Shown here one piece after another: positions 1 to 9,525 of a stretch of DNA of 64,000 bases (position 1 is the stretch's first letter; every line of letters begins with the position of its first letter). Below the pieces are notes generated by a model, which worked only from the letters and a program-made list of their open reading frames with translations, ran no database searches and had not been told where the DNA came from. Source of the DNA: Litorimonas sp965205225 (GTDB lineage Bacteria; Pseudomonadota; Alphaproteobacteria; Caulobacterales; Maricaulaceae); NCBI GenBank assembly GCA_965205225.1, contig CBDBFZ010000003.1:1674001-1738000 (forward strand), written 5' to 3'. The position numbers and the translations under genes were made by a program.

Positions 1-3000
1 CTTCTGCAAGAGCGGCTTGATCCGTTTTAAACTTGTCAAACAATGCCAAATCTATTTTGGCGATTTCTTCAACATGATCACCCCGTCTCGCCGATCGGCG
101 CATAAATTTTGCTAAATGATTGAGACGAGAATAAGATTTAAGCGACAGAAGATCGCTCTGGTTTTCCACCTGGAAAATGCGTTGCAGTTCAGCATCAACC
201 AGTGTCCGTAACTCTTTTTGGTGTTCATCATAAGCACTGCTGTCAGGAGTCAGGGAAATTAAATAGCCTTGAGCCAAGGTTTCAAAATATTTGCGATAGT
301 TGCGGTTTACACCTGTATCGATTGCTTCGGAAAACGGGGGTTGAGCAGCACCTGATTGCGCCTCCGCGTTTTTCAAGATTGAAGGTTGCCCGATTAACAG
401 CACCTTCAATGCCCTGAAATAAAGCCGGTTTGCGACATCATCCTCGCCGGTGATTTCACGGATCAGTCCGATCTTTGCCAGCAGATCCAGATCACTCCGG
501 TTTACGCTTAATGCACGGTTATAATATGCCAAAGCCTGATCGGGATAGTCCGCTTTTTCAAAAAGCTCCGCTTTGGTTTTATCAATGTCAATCAGGCCCG
601 TAATGTCATTGATCATGTCAAGGGAACGGGATGCCGCGACTGTATCGCCTTCTTTGAGAAGTGTTTTTCCAAGATCAATAAAGACATCCGGCGGGAGTTC
701 CATCTGCAAACCGATAAGCCGGCGTCCATAGGTAAGCTTGCGTTCGATATCCCCACTTCCTGTATTAAACCCGCCAAAACCGGAATTTGCAGACGACAAT
801 GTAACCAGCTCGCGTAAAATGGATATTCGTCTGATCCCCGCCTGGGATAAAGAGTTTTCTATCGCTATGAATTCCCCTTCCTTATCCCGTAATTCCTGGG
901 CAATATTAGAAAGAAGCTGGTAAAGATAAAATTTGTCGGCGCGCCCCGTAATGCGTTCGAGAATAATCCGGTGCGCCCATTCAAACACCAGGCGATGATC
1001 ATCCTGCAGACTACTGCCGAAAGAGCGGGCCCCTATCATATTTATAATACCGTCAATGGCGACAACAAACGTGTTGTCGTCCTTCGCATGTTCAGCAACA
1101 TATTGCAGCATGGTAACAGCCTTGTCACGGTGGCCCGTTGATTTCATAAGCTCAGCCATTAGCAAAAGGTTATCACTGTTTTCCGGATTTTCCGCCAACG
1201 CACGCCTATAGCTTTCAATGGCTTTGTCGTTAAAACCACCCATTGACAAAATTCCGGCTTCAAATTCACCGCTAACGGCGTCTACGGCAAACTCTCTCAA
1301 TTCCTTAAGCCAACGCTGTATTTCAGAAAACCGGTGACTAGCGTTCTCAGCCAGATCATTGGACAATAAATTCAGAATAATATTTTGAATATATTCAAAC
1401 CTGTTATCCTGATCGAGCTCATATAAGCTACGCATGGTTTTGTCATAAGCCTTGTAATCATTCAGAACGAGATAAACTTGAGCAAATTTATCAAGTTTTT
1501 CCTTTTCTCCGAGGTTTGAATATTTCGCGTAATCCGCAATGACCTCTTCGGCCGAGGTGACATCCCTAACACCTGTGTATATCTGCGTCAGAAGGTGCAT
1601 TTCGTTCTGGGTGATTGTATTGTCGATCAGTTTTTCTTCGAGCGCAATGGCAATGTCCGCCAGCTGGTTGAGTTCGGCCGCGAGCAGCATTATCGATTGC
1701 TCGGCAAGGTTACGCCGTGCTGCGCTATTCTGCTCGTTCCAAATTTCCTTCCAAGTGTTCAAGGACTCCTGCTTTTGCCCGACGACATTATATAACCAGG
1801 CCAAACGCAGTTTTTCGTCATAACCTAGGCCATCCTGAGACTCTTCAAGTGTTTTATAAATTTTCAGGGCTTTTTCAGGTTTGTTCAGCCGTTCATATCC
1901 ATCTGCAATATCCCGAATCTCGGACGCATTCGCAGGAATTATCTTTTCAAGCCTTTCAAGGATCCGCGTGGCCTCCTCGTCCTGCCCGTTCCTGAAATAG
2001 GTTTCAAACAGGAACATCAAAGGGGCAATGTCTTCAAGAGTACGAGACATATATTGATCGATCATGGAAATAGCTTCGTCCATGAAGCCCATTTGCACCA
2101 TCACCTGCCCCCCTTCGAGAAGAGCAAATACATTATCCTGATTATTACGTTCGAGAAGCTGCCAGACAGCCAGGGCCTGATCCGGTTTCGCGATATTCTG
2201 GTAATGGCTTGCCAGGCCAATATACCATTGTACAGTTTTCGGATCAGTATCGATGAGGGATCGGTATTCTGCAACCATATCGTCCGGACGACCCGCGGCC
2301 TCATACAATTTTATGAGTCTAACCCGCACTTCGGCACTGGTTGGCCCGCTGTTCAAATTTTTATATATCGAGATTGCTTTGTCATATTGTCCGGTTTCAT
2401 CGAGAATATCGATGCGAAGCCGGTTTAATTCCTCAGTCAGATTGTCAAGTAAAGTTAACTTTTCCAGAAGAGTGTTCAGATCATCATTCTTACGGTAGCC
2501 TTCCGCCAGAACTGACAGAGCATAAAGTTTATCGGCCCTCGCACTTGCCGTCACATAGGCCTGCCAGCTTTCAGCCTGTGCCAGCGCATAATCCTGACTC
2601 ATGATCGCCCATTCGGCTAACCTTACATGTTGCTGGAACAGTTTTCCCTGTTCAGGATCAACCTTGAACAATCTGGTGGCTCGATCAGGCCTGCCCAACA
2701 ATGCCAGCGCAATGGCGGCGCGATTTTTGAAAGCCTGATCTCTGGAAGCAGCTAATTTTTCAAGCGCAGCAACATTTTTATCATCGACATTGATCATCGT
2801 CAAGCGGATACGAATAAATTCCTTGTCTGCTTGCGAAAGTGTTTTTGCGGCAGCCCGTTGATACCATTTGATGGCTTCCCGAGCTTTCCCCGTCGCATCC
2901 AGAAGTCGGGCTTTTAACAGCAGACCGTCGGCATTTTCACTGAGTTTCAAGCTGGAATCTACGGAATTGAGAGTGTCTTCCACAGAACCATACTTCCATT

Positions 3001-3334
3001 GCATATGCGCTATCGTTTTCCAGGCATTGGCTTTTTCCGTTTTGCTTGTTAATGAAGACTGGATTATGGTTTGGAATGGTTCTATCGTTTCTTCCAGATC
3101 ACGCCCTTCAAGTATAAATTCCCCATATACTTTATCGACCAGAGGCAGGTTCAGCGTTTCCGTACGGCTGAAACTTTGTACAAGTTTGTCTATACTGGTC
3201 TCGGCCTGTGCAGACTGGACATGTATCACAGCACAAAAGCCCAGGGCAAAAATTCCACCCGAAAGCACATGCTTCAAACTGCGGCGGCGTATCCTGCCTC
3301 CCAAAACTCTTGTCTGCGAGAATGTGCTTGTCAT
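1..3334 (-). CDS. Giant TPR-repeat periplasmic protein, partial at the window edge
   Basis: The frame is open from an ATG at 3334 to the left edge, giving at least 1111 residues with no stop in the stretches I translated. The first ~45 residues are basic, then hydrophobic, ending in an AQA-type cleavage site, so export is likely. The rest is helical TPR-like repeats with recurring pairs such as ALAENPENSDNLLLMAEL and DKAVTMLQY. The ATG overlaps the stop of the upstream VWA gene (ATGA at 3331-3334), so translation is probably coupled. As the last visible gene of the Bat-like operon it may be a periplasmic scaffold; that role is inferred. The C-terminus lies outside the window. Confidence 0.8.
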   Translation of the reverse strand, partial: MTSTFSQTRVLGGRIRRRSLKHVLSGGIFALGFCAVIHVQSAQAETSIDKLVQSFSRTETLNLPLVDKVYGEFILEGRDLEETIEPFQTIIQSSLTSKTEKANAWKTIAHMQWKYGSVEDTLNSVDSSLKLSENADGLLLKARLLDATGKAREAIKWYQRAAAKTLSQADKEFIRIRLTMINVDDKNVAALEKLAASRDQAFKNRAAIALALLGRPDRATRLFKVDPEQGKLFQQHVRLAEWAIMSQDYALAQAESWQAYVTASARADKLYALSVLAEGYRKNDDLNTLLEKLTLLDNLTEELNRLRIDILDETGQYDKAISIYKNLNSGPTSAEVRVRLIKLYEAAGRPDDMVAEYRSLIDTDPKTVQWYIGLASHYQNIAKPDQALAVWQLLERNNQDNVFALLEGGQVMVQMGFMDEAISMIDQYMSRTLEDIAPLMFLFETYFRNGQDEEATRILERLEKIIPANASEIRDIADGYERLNKPEKALKIYKTLEESQDGLGYDEKLRLAWLYNVVGQKQESLNTWKEIWNEQNSAARRNLAEQSIMLLAAELNQLADIAIALEEKLIDNTITQNEMHLLTQIYTGVRDVTSAEEVIADYAKYSNLGEKEKLDKFAQVYLVLNDYKAYDKTMRSLYELDQDNRFEYIQNIILNLLSNDLAENASHRFSEIQRWLKELREFAVDAVSGEFEAGILSMGGFNDKAIESYRRALAENPENSDNLLLMAELMKSTGHRDKAVTMLQYVAEHAKDDNTFVVAIDGIINMIGARSFGSSLQDDHRLVFEWAHRIILERITGRADKFYLYQLLSNIAQELRDKEGEFIAIENSLSQAGIRRISILRELVTLSSANSGFGGFNTGSGDIERKLTYGRRLIGLQMELPPDVFIDLGKTLLKEGDTVAASRSLDMINDITGLIDIDKTKAELFEKADYPDQALAYYNRALSVNRSDLDLLAKIGLIREITGEDDVANRLYFRALKVLLIGQPSILKNAEAQSGAAQPPFSEAIDTGVNRNYRKYFETLAQGYLISLTPDSSAYDEHQKELRTLVDAELQRIFQVENQSDLLSLKSYSRLNHLAKFMRRSARRGDHVEEIAKIDLALFDKFKTDQAALAE

Positions 3335-5838
3335 GCTGTCCTCCAAGGCCAGCGACGATATACAATATCGGCGAGGTAAAGGGCTAAAGCCGCTAATAAT
3401 AAAAAGGGCCATAAATGTGTTACGATATAGGAGAGTTCGCCTCTTCCGGCTCGCAAGGACCAGGCCGAACGATCAGTCGCTGATAAACTTATCCCTGCTG
3501 TAAGGCTGCTCAATGCATCCAGGTCCAAAGCATCGAGCGGGTCTATCTGACGCTCCTTCCTGAAATTCGAATAGGCCGCATTTGCGACAAGTTGTGAATG
3601 TGTAAATGCACCTTGCACTCCAACTGCCTCACTTTTTATCAACAGCCTGATATCTTCGTCAGGTCTGGCCTTAAATTCGGCCTCAAACAATCCCGGTGCA
3701 TATTCAATAAATGAAATTGACTCCACATCTCCGGCGACAACCCCGTCTGCAGTGACGTGGTATCCGACCGGAATCAGGGCATTATTGAGGTCGTGCCGTT
3801 CTGCATAAACGGACAGAGTTAATTGCCGACGCACAGTGCGAACATCGAATGGCATATTATCATTAGCCGTGCGTGCAAGAAGGCGACCGAGAAATTCTCC
3901 GTAATCACTCCAATCGTTCCAGTCCGCTGTTCCCGTACCGAAAGGTTCACTCATCAACGCTGTTACCCGTCCGACACCATACCGCCAACTTGCCAATACG
4001 GGTTTTTCGCCAGCCTTTTCCTTAATCAGGATTTCTGCACCGTCACGAGGTTTGACTTCAACAAAGCCATTGAGCTTTGGCAGGGCCTCCACTGCAAAAT
4101 CACTCCACCAGCTATGTCCGCTTAGCGGTATGAGCTCATAATCACCCCGTTTATACATGGGCGGCTTTTTTGTGGATGGTTGTTTAAAAATCAGCTCAAC
4201 CAAATTGAACTGGTCTCCCACCGCATAAAATCTGCCCTGGCCCCAGTTAGCGATATCGGACATAACAAGATTGTGCCCGCCCTGCCCGACCAGTATGGTT
4301 GAAACATTGATTTTATCTTTGGCAATCCGGCGCAACATGCTCTCATAATTACTGTCTTCGACTCCGGCATCCGTAATCAGAATAATATGCTTGTACCGGG
4401 TATTCACATTCTTCAACCCGAAATAGGCCTCCTGTATTGCCGGATATAGCACGGTCCCGCCAATGGCTTTCATTCGCCCGATTGCCCGATCGATCTCGAT
4501 CTTATTGGATGCAGGCTGCATAGGGATTGCCCAATGCTTGGCCCCGTAAAACTCGACAATACCAATACGGTCATGGGGCTGCATTCGCCGGACGGCTATA
4601 CGCCCAAGCTGCTTGGCAAGCTCAATACGCGTTCCAGCCATGGAACCTGAGGTGTCGAGAATTAGCGCCAACCCGACGCTTGGATCACTTTTATCCTCAT
4701 TACCATAAATCTCAACGGGAAGCATATCACCGATATCGGTCAATCCGTATCCACCGTCACCGAAGGCAGCCTCCCCGCCGCTATGAAAAAGGCCCAGCCC
4801 GTCATTAACAACGGCACTTTTGAGGTTCTGCCGGGCGGCATCGCTTAAGTACCGGGCCGGCAAATCATCCATTATGACGACGTCATAGTTGGAAAAATTG
4901 AAAGCTGCATGTAAATCTGCAAAAGGCGCACTTGAAACTTTAAAAGCATTGCCCAGCATTAACTGTAGTTGGTCCTGGGCTCCAATTTGACGTTCCCCCA
5001 GATAAAGGACTTTGACTGGGTTCTGGACGGGAATTATTGTGCGAACACGGCTCTCGGTTTGCGCACCTGTCAACTGAACTGTTACATCATGGAATCCGGG
5101 TTGATCGAAAGAAAAAGAGACTGGAACACTTGCGCGACCATCGCTGTCAAAGGTCTGGCTTTGCGCAATCACATCACCATCCTTAACAAGTTCAAGACCA
5201 AACCCGCTGCCTGCACCGATCACCTCGACCGTGATCCGGGTATCTTCGCCAATACGAACCGCCGGTATGTTTATATCGCCCAGAAACGGGCCAAACTCTG
5301 CCGATGCAACTTTATATGTGTGCACCGGTATCTTTCGAACATTGAGCTGGTCGACCGCCATTCCCCAGTCAAGGTCGGTTGAAAGCCCGTCTGTGATTAG
5401 AGTTACAGATCCGCTGGCTCCATAGGGAATGGATTGAGCTGCCAACTCCAAAGAATCGCTGATAGGTGAAGTCCCATTTTCACTCTCCTCCATTGAAATA
5501 GATTCACTTGTTACAGGATCGTTCCCGGAATCTCCAAACTGGATGAGTGTAACCTTTCCCTTGTCACTAAATGTATCCAGTAGGGTTTTCGCCACATCCC
5601 GCCCCTTGCTTTTACTTTCTACGGACAGGCTGGAAGATTGGTCTACAATAACAGCGTGATGTTCTTTTGTAAGCGATGTCAGCAAAACCGGGCGCATCAG
5701 TGCCAGAATCACTAACACAAATAATACAGTCCTTATGAACCCATGAATAACCGTTCCTGGCCTGAGTCTACCAAACCATAATGCGGGTAAGAATAAAAGC
5801 AGAACGCCAAATAGTGGATAAATGAATGAAAGCTGCAT
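3331..5838 (-). CDS. Membrane protein with two VWA-type domains and a glutamine-amidotransferase-like segment
   Basis: The protein has 835 residues. Two hydrophobic segments lie at about residues 5-22 and 33-50 and one near the C-terminus (WPFLLLAALALYLADIVY). A first VWA-like domain follows the N-terminal helices, with the MIDAS-like motif DQSSS at 66-70. A beta-rich region (~185-270) and a class I glutamine-amidotransferase-like fold (~275-375, VVIMDDLPARYL and FHSGGEAAFGDGG) come next. A second VWA has a canonical MIDAS (DTSGS, 395-399) and a later LITDAG strand. The order matches large VWA membrane proteins found near MoxR/DUF58 genes. It starts 15 bp after the BatA-like gene and overlaps the next gene by 4 bp. 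The substrate is unknown. Confidence 0.85.
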   Translation of the reverse strand: MQLSFIYPLFGVLLLFLPALWFGRLRPGTVIHGFIRTVLFVLVILALMRPVLLTSLTKEHHAVIVDQSSSLSVESKSKGRDVAKTLLDTFSDKGKVTLIQFGDSGNDPVTSESISMEESENGTSPISDSLELAAQSIPYGASGSVTLITDGLSTDLDWGMAVDQLNVRKIPVHTYKVASAEFGPFLGDINIPAVRIGEDTRITVEVIGAGSGFGLELVKDGDVIAQSQTFDSDGRASVPVSFSFDQPGFHDVTVQLTGAQTESRVRTIIPVQNPVKVLYLGERQIGAQDQLQLMLGNAFKVSSAPFADLHAAFNFSNYDVVIMDDLPARYLSDAARQNLKSAVVNDGLGLFHSGGEAAFGDGGYGLTDIGDMLPVEIYGNEDKSDPSVGLALILDTSGSMAGTRIELAKQLGRIAVRRMQPHDRIGIVEFYGAKHWAIPMQPASNKIEIDRAIGRMKAIGGTVLYPAIQEAYFGLKNVNTRYKHIILITDAGVEDSNYESMLRRIAKDKINVSTILVGQGGHNLVMSDIANWGQGRFYAVGDQFNLVELIFKQPSTKKPPMYKRGDYELIPLSGHSWWSDFAVEALPKLNGFVEVKPRDGAEILIKEKAGEKPVLASWRYGVGRVTALMSEPFGTGTADWNDWSDYGEFLGRLLARTANDNMPFDVRTVRRQLTLSVYAERHDLNNALIPVGYHVTADGVVAGDVESISFIEYAPGLFEAEFKARPDEDIRLLIKSEAVGVQGAFTHSQLVANAAYSNFRKERQIDPLDALDLDALSSLTAGISLSATDRSAWSLRAGRGELSYIVTHLWPFLLLAALALYLADIVYRRWPWRTA

Positions 5839-5853
5839 AAATTGATTCCAAAA

Positions 5854-7572
5854 TCAAGGCATCAAGCCGCGCTGATACAAGACCCACTCCACCACCAACA
5901 GAAGCAGGACTCCCAAAAGTATCCAAAGAACAATCCCGGAAGAAGACGTAATCGCAGCCTCAGTAACGGACGATTTCTTTAGTTCGGCTCCAACCAAACC
6001 GCTCGATAACGGGCGGTTAAGCAAAGATACCTGAAAGGTTTCTTCGCCGGACACTGCTTTAACTTCGCCGGCCCTAGCAGGAATATATTCAGCACCCAAT
6101 ACATTAAAAGCGCCGCGATCCGCTGGAGCCAGAGACAGCTCTCCCGAGCGGTCTTTCAGGGGCTTGCCAACGGCCAGATAAGGGTACCAGGGATGCGAAC
6201 CCTGCAGCCATCTGACAGATTTCGACACAAAAATAGGAAAGCTGCGACTATGAACAAAATTATAGTCTTCGTTCAGAAGAGCCTCCCATACTTGGACACG
6301 CTTGTCGTTTGCCTGATTAACCGATACGCCTATCGGTTCATTCATCTTGCTGGCAAGCCCGGTCACATCAATCTGATCAAGCCCCAAACCGGATAAACTC
6401 CGTTCTAACGCCGTCTGCGCCGATATGTCACCGGTGTAATTGATATTGAAAGCCTGTTGGCCGTTCTGACCAATGAATTCCAAAGCCGGTAGCCCTTCGC
6501 CCAGGGTTTCCCCGTACATTCTGACAACAACATCGCCGTCCGAAAACACCCGATTGATCCCTTTATCGGCTTCGAGTGCCCTCACAACAACTGAACTTAA
6601 AGCCTCAGAGATCAAAACGTCAATAACGTCACGACCAGGCAGGTTGAGCGCGGCTTTATTGTCAAAGGCAATATCATCCCTGGATAGAAGTTGCGCAGTT
6701 AATACACCGCCATTGCCGGGCACATTTCTTAAAACAAGGCTGCCATCCGGGCGACGGATACGTTCGATATCACTTATGACCTGACCATCAATCCGAACCT
6801 CAAGGGCTTCGTAATTAATATCCGCCCCTTGAGTACCGTCGAGGCGTATAAGTACGTCCACTTCGTTACGACGTCCCGAACTGGCATCGCCTATGCCCAG
6901 TGCCGTAATTCCGATATTGACAATTTTATCAGTATTTACGCCCACCCTTCGAATTTGAATATGATCCGGCAAAGTTTCCAGCGTATCCTTGGAAACAGGG
7001 GCATTTCCATAAACGATTACATTCGTTTTTGTTTTAGCCTGTGCACCGAGTGGAATGAGTCTAAGATATTCATCCAGGGAAGATAATGAAGCTTCGGGTT
7101 TCAAACTTTCGAGATACCTGTTCAGAAGCAATTGATCTTCACCGCTGTCTAATATCTTCAGATTATATGCCCCGCCCCAAACAACTTCCCGGTTATCTTT
7201 CGGAAGGTTTTTTACATCATTGCGCAATTTAGCGACCGAACGCTCAAAATCACGTTTCCCTGAATTATAAGCGGATCCATCGAGAAACAGTACATAATAG
7301 TCGCCGCTATTATCCTTGTCAGTCGTCGGATGCGCAAAACCAATCCACAAAAGAGCAGCAATCAGCAAAGCGAGAAGATAAGCCAAGGGATGACGGAATT
7401 TCCCCCGAAAAACACGCACAGGCGCTTCCTGAACGGCCATTTTCCAAAACATAGTTGTCGGAATGGTCAGTTGACGGTGCCTAATCCGCAAAAACTGTAG
7501 TAAAAACAGGGATATTGCCAGACCCCCAAGCCCGGCAGCGACCATCAACGGAGACAGGTTGGAAAAATTCAT
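5854..7572 (-). CDS. BatA-like membrane protein (aerotolerance regulator N-terminal domain)
   Basis: The protein has 572 residues. The first ~85 match the BatA N-terminal family: a helix (LMVAAGLGGLAISLFLLQFL), then a basic segment with P-T-TMFWKMA, then a second helix (AYLLALLIAALLWIGFA). A VWA-like fold follows from ~90, but its metal site is degenerate (FLDGS in place of DxSxS). A beta-rich middle and a final helix (IVLWILLGVLLLLVVEWVLY) complete it. It overlaps the DUF58 gene by 4 bp (ATGA at 7569-7572). In Bat operons such proteins are thought to work with MoxR ATPases at the inner membrane. A non-canonical MIDAS suggests a structural rather than metal-dependent role. Confidence 0.8.
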   Translation of the reverse strand: MNFSNLSPLMVAAGLGGLAISLFLLQFLRIRHRQLTIPTTMFWKMAVQEAPVRVFRGKFRHPLAYLLALLIAALLWIGFAHPTTDKDNSGDYYVLFLDGSAYNSGKRDFERSVAKLRNDVKNLPKDNREVVWGGAYNLKILDSGEDQLLLNRYLESLKPEASLSSLDEYLRLIPLGAQAKTKTNVIVYGNAPVSKDTLETLPDHIQIRRVGVNTDKIVNIGITALGIGDASSGRRNEVDVLIRLDGTQGADINYEALEVRIDGQVISDIERIRRPDGSLVLRNVPGNGGVLTAQLLSRDDIAFDNKAALNLPGRDVIDVLISEALSSVVVRALEADKGINRVFSDGDVVVRMYGETLGEGLPALEFIGQNGQQAFNINYTGDISAQTALERSLSGLGLDQIDVTGLASKMNEPIGVSVNQANDKRVQVWEALLNEDYNFVHSRSFPIFVSKSVRWLQGSHPWYPYLAVGKPLKDRSGELSLAPADRGAFNVLGAEYIPARAGEVKAVSGEETFQVSLLNRPLSSGLVGAELKKSSVTEAAITSSSGIVLWILLGVLLLLVVEWVLYQRGLMP

Positions 7573-8480
7573 ACCACCAGACTCCCCGTTTCAAATAATT
7601 GCGACAACTGCTCCAAAACATCCTTGTCTGTATCCAATCGCACCAATCCCGCGCCCTGTGCGCGAGCGAAATCGATTAACTTCTTGTTGAATTCTGAATA
7701 AACTTCCTTGTAGCGGGCAACCACAGCTGGTGTAACGGATACATCGACCGTATCCTGCGTTTCACAATCTGAAAGCCGGATATTACCTTGTATATCGGAT
7801 AATTGGGTGGGGTTGGCATCCTGCTCTCTAACCAATTGCACCAGTACTAGGCGATGTCGGCTGATATTGAGAACCGAAAACACGTGCTCGAGTCCGGACG
7901 GATCAAAAAAGTCGGACACGATAATCATAAGACCCGGCCGCCTGTTATGGCTAGCAAATTGCCGCAAAGCCAAAGCCAGGTGGGACTGACCGTCCTCACT
8001 TAATCCGATCAAATGATTGGCAAATCGCAACAAGCCGCTCTTCCCGGACCGCGAATTAACTTTATGGGACAAGTCGCTGGAAAAAGAATAAAGAGACACG
8101 CTGTCATGCTGTTGCATGCTAATTGAGGCTAGCGCCAAAGCTGTTCTCAAACCGGCACCAATGCGAGGTATATCGCCAAAAAACATGCTTTTTGAAACAT
8201 CGACAAAAATATAAACCGGTAAATCACGACGCTCTTCGAATTTCTTGATGAAGATGCGTCCTAACCGCCGGTAAATGTTCCAGTCGATTGCACGTGGGTC
8301 ATCGCCTGCCACATAAGGTTTGTAATCGGCAAACTCCATTCCGAAGCCATGCTGGATAGAAACCTGATCAGCCTGTCGCCCACCGCGCGCAACTTTTCTC
8401 GCTAAAACCTTGAACGACTCAAGGCTTGCAAGAAAATCCGGATCGAAAAGTTCTTCAAATGTCAAGGGTTTTTCCGGCAT
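7569..8480 (-). CDS. DUF58 family protein
   Basis: The protein has 303 residues. It carries the DUF58 signature in the first half (FADYKPYVAGDDPRAIDWN, then RRLGRIFIKKFEERRDLP) followed by a VWA-like domain with the MIDAS-type motif DVSKS and a late strand GLMIIVSDFFD. No membrane helix is seen, so it is probably cytoplasmic or membrane-associated. DUF58 proteins occur almost always next to MoxR AAA ATPases, as here: moxR ends 19 bp upstream. The start ATG has GGGAGTC nearby on the coding strand, a moderate ribosome site. Family assignment is secure; the molecular role is not established. Confidence 0.88.
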   Translation of the reverse strand: MPEKPLTFEELFDPDFLASLESFKVLARKVARGGRQADQVSIQHGFGMEFADYKPYVAGDDPRAIDWNIYRRLGRIFIKKFEERRDLPVYIFVDVSKSMFFGDIPRIGAGLRTALALASISMQQHDSVSLYSFSSDLSHKVNSRSGKSGLLRFANHLIGLSEDGQSHLALALRQFASHNRRPGLMIIVSDFFDPSGLEHVFSVLNISRHRLVLVQLVREQDANPTQLSDIQGNIRLSDCETQDTVDVSVTPAVVARYKEVYSEFNKKLIDFARAQGAGLVRLDTDKDVLEQLSQLFETGSLVV

Positions 8481-8499
8481 ATGACTCCCGGTTCAAATA

Positions 8500-9525
8500 T
8501 CAATCGACAGAATGTGGTAGTTTAATTTTGTCCAAAACATCATCGATAAGATCATCTGTAGAGATTTTATTGGCCATTGCCTGAAAATTGGGAATGACCC
8601 GGTGCCGGAGCACTGGCTTTGCAATGACCTTAATATCATCTGTACTCACCGCAAACCGGCCATTAAGCAGAGCCTGAACCTTACCTGCAAGCATCAAACC
8701 CTGCACACCGCGCGGGCTGGACCCCAAAGACGCAAACATATTGATCCGTTCCGTGGCATATTCCGTCCCCGGCTGAGTCCCCATTACCAATCGGATAGCG
8801 TATGTTCTGGCCGCATTAGGCACAGGTACGGCGCGAACGGTTTCGCGCATCTTGTTGATGGTTTTTCCGGTCGAAACCTGCCTAATATCGACTTCGGTCG
8901 CACCGGTAGTGCGGTCAATGATCGCATGATAATTTTCCTCACTCGGATAACCGACAACCAGTTTAAAAAGGAAACGATCCAGTTGAGCTTCCGGCAACGG
9001 GTAAGTGCCTTCCTGCTCCACCGGGTTTTGCGTTGCCATGACACAATAAGGCTCTTTCATCTTAATCGTGCGCCTTCCGATCGTGACCTGCTTTTCCTGC
9101 ATGGCTTCAAGCAGAGCTGATTGAGTTTTCGGCGTCGCCCGATTGATCTCGTCTGCCAGAACCAGACTTGAAACCAAAGGACCTTCTTGAAACACGGGCT
9201 CAAACCCACCGCCTTCTGTTTCCGTCAGCACGGTTGTGCCCTGAATGTCAGCCGGCATCATGTCGGGCGTAAATTGAATACGCGAAAAGTCCAGATTGAC
9301 GGCTTTACTGAGTGAACTCACAAGCATGGTTTTCCCGAGACCGGGAACTCCCTCAAGTAGAACATGCCCACCTGACATGAGAGCGATCAGAACGCCTTCA
9401 ATGACATCCTCCTGTCCGACAATCATTTTAGAGATTTCAGTCTTGATCTTGCCAAAAGTATCAGCAAATTCTGTCGCTGCCTTTTTACTGCTTGCCGTTG
9501 AAGTCTGTTTAGCTTTTGTATTCAT
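8500..9525 (-). CDS. MoxR family AAA+ ATPase
   Basis: The protein has 341 residues, a typical MoxR length. Walker A is GVPGLGKT (59-66), and Walker B with sensor context is LVLADEINRATPKTQSALLEA. ATQNPVEQEGTYPLPEAQLDRF is the MoxR signature between them. The C-terminal lid (SPRGVQGLMLAGKVQALLNGR) is present. MoxR ATPases act as chaperone-like remodelers for neighbouring VWA proteins; here the partners would be the DUF58, BatA-like and VWA proteins just downstream. The ATG overlaps the upstream gene's stop by 4 bp. Confidence 0.93.
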   Translation of the reverse strand: MNTKAKQTSTASSKKAATEFADTFGKIKTEISKMIVGQEDVIEGVLIALMSGGHVLLEGVPGLGKTMLVSSLSKAVNLDFSRIQFTPDMMPADIQGTTVLTETEGGGFEPVFQEGPLVSSLVLADEINRATPKTQSALLEAMQEKQVTIGRRTIKMKEPYCVMATQNPVEQEGTYPLPEAQLDRFLFKLVVGYPSEENYHAIIDRTTGATEVDIRQVSTGKTINKMRETVRAVPVPNAARTYAIRLVMGTQPGTEYATERINMFASLGSSPRGVQGLMLAGKVQALLNGRFAVSTDDIKVIAKPVLRHRVIPNFQAMANKISTDDLIDDVLDKIKLPHSVD

